Source: a virus. Taken from it: a stretch of DNA of 35,341 bases. The notes beneath the pieces were generated by a model, which saw nothing but the letters and a program-made list of their open reading frames with translations, was not told the origin of the DNA and searched no databases. Where the stretch lies: the IMG/VR virus record IMGVR_UViG_3300003886_000652, positions 1 through 35,341 of that record. One strand, 5' to 3'. The position numbers and the translations under genes are program-made. The stretch's first letter is position 1, and every line of letters begins with the position of its first letter. This document shows positions 31,677 through 35,341 of this stretch, in pieces.

Positions 31677-32100
31677 GGATCGTACCGCCCCCCAACACGC
31701 ACAAATTTTTTTTGAAAGTTTTTGGCGGGGGGTGGGGGTATCTTTTTTCTTTTGTTCCCCGCCCCTTGTCCCCCCATCGTTTACTCAGAGCCTCTAGGTG
31801 CCTCTGTAATGCGTTGTCTTTATTCAATCGCTTGATTACTGCTGTCTTTAATTGAATCGCTTACAGAGCCGCACAGAGCCGCAAGCCTTTAATGATGGGC
31901 GACAACTGCAACCTTAACTGCAAGAGGGATGGGCAACTATTGATTGGTGCTTGTATAGTAGGGTGCAACAGGGTTAATAGTCTTGGCTGGTGGTAACGAT
32001 TACCCCTCGCCTGCCCAGCCTTTCAGAATTTCCAGAATAATTTTTTGGATTTTTTTAGAATGCGTTTGCCGCATACATGCCCTACCGCTATTAACTCTGG

Positions 32101-32144
32101 TGGTCTGTCTGCTGGTGTGGTGGTGTGTGGTCTGTCTGCTGGTG
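32101..32144. repeat. 17-bp direct repeat in a GGT-rich block
   Basis: TGGTCTGTCTGCTGGTG occurs at 32101-32117 and 32128-32144, a 27-bp period, followed by a GGT run. Confidence 0.8.
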
Positions 32145-32155
32145 GTGGTGGTGGT

Positions 32156-32173
32156 GGTAACCAGTTGGTTACC
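32156..32173. repeat. Perfect hairpin GGTAACC-AGTT-GGTTACC
   Basis: A 7-bp stem covers the stop codon of the minus-strand gene at 32169. There is no T run. The core 16 bases recur in inverse complement at 23417-23432. Confidence 0.6.
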
Positions 32174-32492
32174 TTACAGCCCACCAACTATCAACAGCCT
32201 TTTGGCCCGCCTCTATTGCATCCCTCAACCTTCCCCATTGCTCTTGCTCTGCCTCTTGCATGGCATGGCTTTCTATTTGGTGTTTGTCCATTGCCTTCTT
32301 GTTCAATGCCGCTTGGATTGTTCGCCTTACTCTCTTGGGCTTTGTCCGATCATACAAACAAGCGTTACACAATGACCGATGCTTTCCCGCCTTGCCTCTG
32401 CCAACCGCTTTGCTTTCGTCTTGTTCCCCACAGCCCTTGCATTTGAATGGCCCTTTTGAATCAGGGTTTCTAATTTGTGTTTTTCCATTCAA
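32169..32492 (-). CDS. Zinc-finger protein (107 aa), function unknown
   Basis: The frame can start at TTG 32492 (an ATG at 32488 is out of frame). Cysteines C18/C21 and C42/C45 (CKGC and CNAC) form a probable zinc site with a basic loop, followed by a long charged helix (about 55-107). This resembles small phage recombination or HNH-associated finger proteins, but the His and Asn of an HNH core are absent. No Shine-Dalgarno site is visible, so the start is uncertain. Confidence 0.5.
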   Translation of the reverse strand: MNGKTQIRNPDSKGPFKCKGCGEQDESKAVGRGKAGKHRSLCNACLYDRTKPKRVRRTIQAALNKKAMDKHQIESHAMQEAEQEQWGRLRDAIEAGQKAVDSWWAVR

Positions 32493-32560
32493 TAAACGAG
32501 TACGCTCTTGGGCATTTTTGCCGGGTTCTCATCTTGTCGTTGCTGTTCTGGTGGTCTGGT

Positions 32561-33403
32561 TCATCTCCTTTGCCTTTTTCCTCTCCTCCTTTGCTTCGCC
32601 TTCTTTGGTGAATTCTTGTTTTGGCGTACCGGTGCTTCTAGCGTCCGTCGCCCGAAAGTTTTGGCTGCAACCAATCCAATGCGTTCTCTAAATAGATATA
32701 TGGGAACACAAGCAATGAGTGCGATGGCCCAACGCACAGAAACAACCTTGAGTCGATCCCAATCCATACCCCAGAACACAACTTGTGAAAGCGAATAATC
32801 TGGTTTTACGATGTATTGAACTATCCTTGTCGAGTCGCCATCCTTGTATCTAAATGTAAAGTCTGGCAAGTGTTGACAGAACAAAGCAACGATCAGCGGA
32901 GTATCGCCCACACGGATTGCACCAACGGATTCGTATCTGTTGGGGGAAAGCCGTTTGTCTGTGCGATTTTCGAGAGCGGCTTTAGTGACTTGCGAGCCGT
33001 CGAATTGGCCATATCTAAGAGCACCAACGGCTTTAGTGACTTGCGAGACGTCGAATTGGCCATATCTAAGAGCACCAACCACAGGAGCCTTTATCTCTAC
33101 AAGTTCGGTATCTTTCGTTCCTTGATTGGAAACAGTTGCCAGAAGAAACTCGACTTCCGACACAGAGACGATTGGCGGCTTCTCACCATCAAAACCCATC
33201 CATTCAAGGTCTTTCGCAAACTCAGTATCTGGACGCCACCATTTCATCACGCCTCCCTCTACCTTTAGAATGACGCTTGGAGGGGGCGACCAATAATAAA
33301 ACCTCACTGCCGTAAATACGAATGCCGCCAGTGAAAGGATAAAGCCATACTTCTTCCAGTGAATTCGCAGAGTCTTCCACAACGCTCTGACTTTGTCATT
33401 CAT
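32561..33403 (-). CDS. Bitopic membrane protein near the attachment region (280 aa)
   Basis: A basic N-terminus is followed by a membrane helix at about 19-37 (YGFILSLAAFVFTAVRFYYW), an outside domain of about 180 residues and a second helix at about 223-242 (VVSVRWAIALIACVPIYLF), then a very basic tail rich in Lys and Arg. The outside domain contains a 17-residue tandem duplication. Inverted and next to the prophage end, it fits a lysogen-expressed cargo gene such as superinfection exclusion, but no family supports that. Confidence 0.65.
   Translation of the reverse strand: MNDKVRALWKTLRIHWKKYGFILSLAAFVFTAVRFYYWSPPPSVILKVEGGVMKWWRPDTEFAKDLEWMGFDGEKPPIVSVSEVEFLLATVSNQGTKDTELVEIKAPVVGALRYGQFDVSQVTKAVGALRYGQFDGSQVTKAALENRTDKRLSPNRYESVGAIRVGDTPLIVALFCQHLPDFTFRYKDGDSTRIVQYIVKPDYSLSQVVFWGMDWDRLKVVSVRWAIALIACVPIYLFRERIGLVAAKTFGRRTLEAPVRQNKNSPKKAKQRRRGKRQRR
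32978..33079 (-). repeat. 51-bp tandem duplication within the membrane protein gene
   Basis: Units 32978-33028 and 33029-33079 differ at one base seen (GAGCCGTCG versus GAGACGTCG). They encode VGALRYGQFD(V/G)SQVTKA twice, so the protein stays in frame. Confidence 0.9.
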
Positions 33404-33417
33404 ATCAGGGAATAGCC

Positions 33418-33485
33418 TTGCAGTTACTTTGCAGTTACGGGGTTGATATCGGGGTGTATTCGGGCATATTCGGGCATATTCGTAC
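33418..33485. repeat. Two sets of short direct repeats next to the prophage border
   Basis: TTGCAGTTAC occurs at 33418-33427 and 33429-33438 (11-bp period). ATTCGGGCAT occurs at 33458-33467 and 33468-33477, followed by ATTCGTAC. Such paired repeats are common as integrase arm sites; the first pair, read leftward as GTAACTGCAA, also lies at the promoter position of the gene starting at 33403. Confidence 0.6.
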
Positions 33486-33539
33486 TTATTTGAAAAATTC
33501 TTTTTTGGCCGTTTCAGTCTGTAAATACCGTGTTTTAAG

Positions 33540-33560
33540 GGGTTTTCAGGCGTTGCCTAG
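33540..33560. other. Prophage-chromosome junction (attachment site region)
   Basis: The sulfatase reading frame ends in TAG at 33557-33559 directly after MADDNH, and base composition changes here. The other half of the site is outside the window, so the exact core cannot be set. Confidence 0.5.
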
Positions 33561-33769
33561 TGATTATCGTCGGCCATGATGAAAATGATGTTGGGCCGAT
33601 CCGTCGAAGCGGCGCTGGCTTGCTGAGCAACAAGAAATAGTGAAGCGAAGACCGCGAGTAGCAGAGTTGCCAAGACCGCTGTTCGGTAGAATGAATGCCC
33701 CAAGAGCGAGCGGCGGCCGGCGGCGAAGGCCGGTTGATCGGCCGGCGGATTGGTAAGAAATTGAAACAT
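33557..33769 (-). pseudogene. 5' fragment of a host sulfatase gene, truncated by the prophage
   Basis: The ATG at 33769 follows AGAGG; the 70 codons encode a signal-peptide-like segment (LLLAVFASLFLVAQQASAAS) and then RPNIIFIMADDNH, the conserved first strand of sulfatases, where the two Asp residues bind the active-site calcium. A stop follows at once; a full enzyme has over 400 residues. The missing part, with the CxPSR sulfatase motif, is expected beyond the left prophage end. Confidence 0.8.
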
Positions 33770-34363
33770 GATGCATCCTCTCATTCAAAACACGCGTGCG
33801 TCGCGCTCGACTTTCGCTCGCTTACCACTGCGCTATCGGTGCGTAAGAAAGACCACAGGGGCTGCGGGCGGCAAATGCCTTTCGCGGCCCTTTGGCGGCA
33901 AGGAACCGAACACGGCTCCCGTCTCATTATCCACATTCAAAATCCTCTGGTCAATTCCCGGCGGCGGGCGCAGTTTCAATGGGGCGAGGCAACGGAAAGG
34001 TAGTCTGATCGACGCAGGTCATGTGGGTCTCCTTTCGCAAAAGTGATGTTCTGCGAGAAGAAGATTAACATTGGCCCACATTTTTCAAGAGGGCCTACCG
34101 CAGGCGCGCCCCGTCTTCGCTACGCCGGACCGCCCGTGTTTTTACAGACCCAACGACACCCTACCTGCGTTTTGAGCTATTCCGTTTGGGCTAGCCAGAA
34201 TAAACGCAGACGCATTCGGTTTGCCGTTAAACGAAAAACTCGCCATTTTCAACCGTGAGCGGTATATGTTGCGGTCGATTCTCTATTGGACTCGCGGGAG
34301 CTATACTGTAAAAGCTGGCGAGTCAGACATTTTCATCAATACAAGAAATCAAGTCCGCTAGAA
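33770..34363. other. Host intergenic stretch without a convincing gene
   Basis: Several open frames exist but none resembles a protein family or has a good start. The stretch should hold the sulfatase promoter (leftward) and that of the gene at 34364 (rightward). A D-arm-like segment at 33821-33842 is not part of a complete tRNA. GC content is clearly higher than in the phage part. Confidence 0.5.
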
Positions 34364-35053
34364 ATGAACGTGGAAGAACACAATTTTCTGTCTGCGGTTG
34401 CGGCAGATGTGGCCAAAGCCTGCGATCTTGACGATTCGCAAATAGGGGCGATATGCAACCGCCTCCGCGAAGAAAAAGGGTATCTTGGTAGTGCTCGCCT
34501 AAAAAATATCATTCGCGAGCAGGTGTCCGATGAGAAAGCGGTCGATGCCGTATATCGGCTTGTGCTGGGGTTGCACGAGGCGGGGTATGTGTCTGAAATC
34601 GACCTCGAAGAAATTACCTCCGATATTTGGGGTCACAAGGGCGGCGAAGATCTAGACGAAGCGAGATTTCGACAAACGATACGTCAACTCAGCGGGCCGT
34701 TCCAAGCAATTGCCCGGCAGGCGAAGGCCATTCGCGTAACGGCCGCCGCCGGTAATCGGCTAACCGAGTTTCAATTTATTTGTGATCTTCGCCCCGTCTA
34801 CAAAGTTCAGGACCGAAGTGAAATTGAAGGACTCGTACCGCTTACAACCTTGACGATGGAAATGCGCAACGCCAGTGGTGAGAATCACAGGGTTGAAGCG
34901 ATACTGTCTGCATCGGATCTCGCCGAGCTGGTAAAAGAAGCCGATGTGGCGCGAAAGAAACTCGATGAACTTGCGGCGCTCGCCGCAAAGACAGAACTTC
35001 CCATTCCGGATCTAAAAATGACACGACGTCTCGATGCGGAGAATGAAGAATGA
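34364..35053 (+). CDS. Host helical protein of unknown function (229 aa)
   Basis: The ATG at 34364 is preferred over a TTG at 34286. The sequence is mostly helical (AVAADVAKACDLDDSQIGAI, AVDAVYRLVLGLHEAGYVSE), with a beta-like segment at about 145-190 (FQFICDLRPVYKVQ, LVPLTTLTMEM). The end contains LSASDLAELVKEADVARKKL, resembling the last helix of COMM-type domains. No catalytic motif. It belongs to the chromosome, not the phage. Confidence 0.65.
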   Translation: MNVEEHNFLSAVAADVAKACDLDDSQIGAICNRLREEKGYLGSARLKNIIREQVSDEKAVDAVYRLVLGLHEAGYVSEIDLEEITSDIWGHKGGEDLDEARFRQTIRQLSGPFQAIARQAKAIRVTAAAGNRLTEFQFICDLRPVYKVQDRSEIEGLVPLTTLTMEMRNASGENHRVEAILSASDLAELVKEADVARKKLDELAALAAKTELPIPDLKMTRRLDAENEE

Positions 35054-35161
35054 GTAACATTATCTTTCGATGTCTACGGTGCGCATAGGCGTCAGGAAAA
35101 CAATTGTAATTTGAGTTATCTGTACGGTGGTTCACGGGGAATATTGTTATCAAAGCAAAGC

Positions 35162-35341
35162 ATGCGGTTGCGGCTTTGGACTGAGTACGTGTCGGAAATT
35201 CCGCCTTGGGCGTTTTTGGCAACTGCGGAAAAGTGGTCTCACGACATTGACGTTGTCGAACCCAAATCTCGACTCCTCGGGTTTGACGCGAACAAGTTCC
35301 AGGAAAAGGCGAAGGATTCGTCGCTCGAAATTGCCGAACGC
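35162..35341 (+). CDS. Partial host gene running off the right edge
   Basis: From ATG 35162 the frame stays open to the edge (MRLRLWTEYVSEIPPWAF, then WSHDIDVVEPKSRLLGFDAN). The same frame is open further up, directly from the stop of the previous gene (35051-35053), so the true start could be earlier, for example TTG 35111. The family is not recognisable from this part. Confidence 0.45.
   Translation, partial: MRLRLWTEYVSEIPPWAFLATAEKWSHDIDVVEPKSRLLGFDANKFQEKAKDSSLEIAER

Larger units (their letters stand above)
31528..32155. other. Non-coding repeat-rich stretch between late genes and right-end genes
   Basis: No gene with a family resemblance or good start is seen. It contains AAAATTCAG repeats (31585-31676), a G-rich/C-rich block with inverted arms GGCGGGG and CCCCGCC (about 31724-31776), CAGAGCCGCA doubled near 31865, A/T tracts (32041-32057) and a GGT-rich block (32099-32158). 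It could hold an origin, packaging or recombination site. Confidence 0.5.

Noticed and set aside
31718-31780. G-rich/C-rich inverted block as a terminator
   Set aside because: Arms are only 7 bp around a loop of about 30 bases and no T run follows in either direction.
31892-31996. 34-codon frame beginning with two ATG and containing four Cys
   Set aside because: No promoter, ribosome site or conserved motif could be linked to it.
33797-33846. tRNA-like D-arm on the minus strand (GATAGCGCAGTGGTAAGC)
   Set aside because: No matching acceptor stem, anticodon arm or T-arm sequence follows, so it is not a tRNA gene; a decayed fragment cannot be excluded.
1-35341. CRISPR array, insertion sequence or integrase
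   Set aside because: No regularly spaced repeats with spacers, no transposase and no recombinase motif were seen in any frame.

Overview
The window is most of a prophage from an HK97-type, long-tailed phage (siphovirus), followed on the right by about 1.8 kb of host chromosome. The host is probably a planctomycete. The right border falls inside a sulfatase gene whose surviving 5' part has a signal peptide and the RPNIIFIMADD motif, a family greatly expanded in Pirellulaceae-type planctomycetes, and the flank is visibly more GC-rich than the phage part. The left prophage end, any integrase and the rest of the sulfatase lie outside the window.

Layout. (1) 1-7464: early, regulatory and accessory genes: a helix-turn-helix-like protein, a primase-like replication protein (minus strand), small unknown proteins, a candidate structured RNA between two terminators, a zinc-ribbon protein between two near-identical hairpin terminators, a minus-strand group (possible Cys-His-Asp hydrolase, secreted beta-repeat protein, DNA methyltransferase, regulator with three winged-helix units), a 46-residue protein divergent from the regulator, and a SAM methyltransferase. 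(2) 7505-14742: a TPR/glycosyltransferase-9-like protein, two small virion proteins and a 1572-residue LamG/DUF2341 adhesin full of short GG-L-x-x-x-G-x-A units. (3) 14742-26245: terminases, portal fused to a MuF domain, holin-like protein, gp10-like protein, prohead protease, major capsid protein, connectors, tail completion and tail tube protein, with one HNH endonuclease gene inserted on the opposite strand. (4) 26273-31527: tail chaperone with a -1 frameshift extension, tape measure, tail-tip proteins, a Cys-rich protein and a zinc-ribbon protein. (5) 31528-33556: repeat-rich non-coding DNA and two minus-strand genes next to the attachment region. (6) 33557-35341: broken sulfatase and host genes.

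Expression. Most structural genes are packed with ATGA, TTGA or TAATG overlaps and have purine-rich ribosome binding sites. The line is broken by hairpins followed by a repeated TAGATAC element, placed before the capsid, connector, tail tube and one virion-protein block; the element alone precedes the protease and tape measure genes. At six starts a TATATA or TAGATA box ends only 4-5 bases before the ATG, which suggests leaderless mRNAs. A perfect 13-bp inverted repeat between the three-winged-helix regulator and the 46-residue gene overlaps the -35 regions of both divergent promoters and looks like the lysogeny switch.

No integrase, endolysin, tRNA or CRISPR array was recognised.
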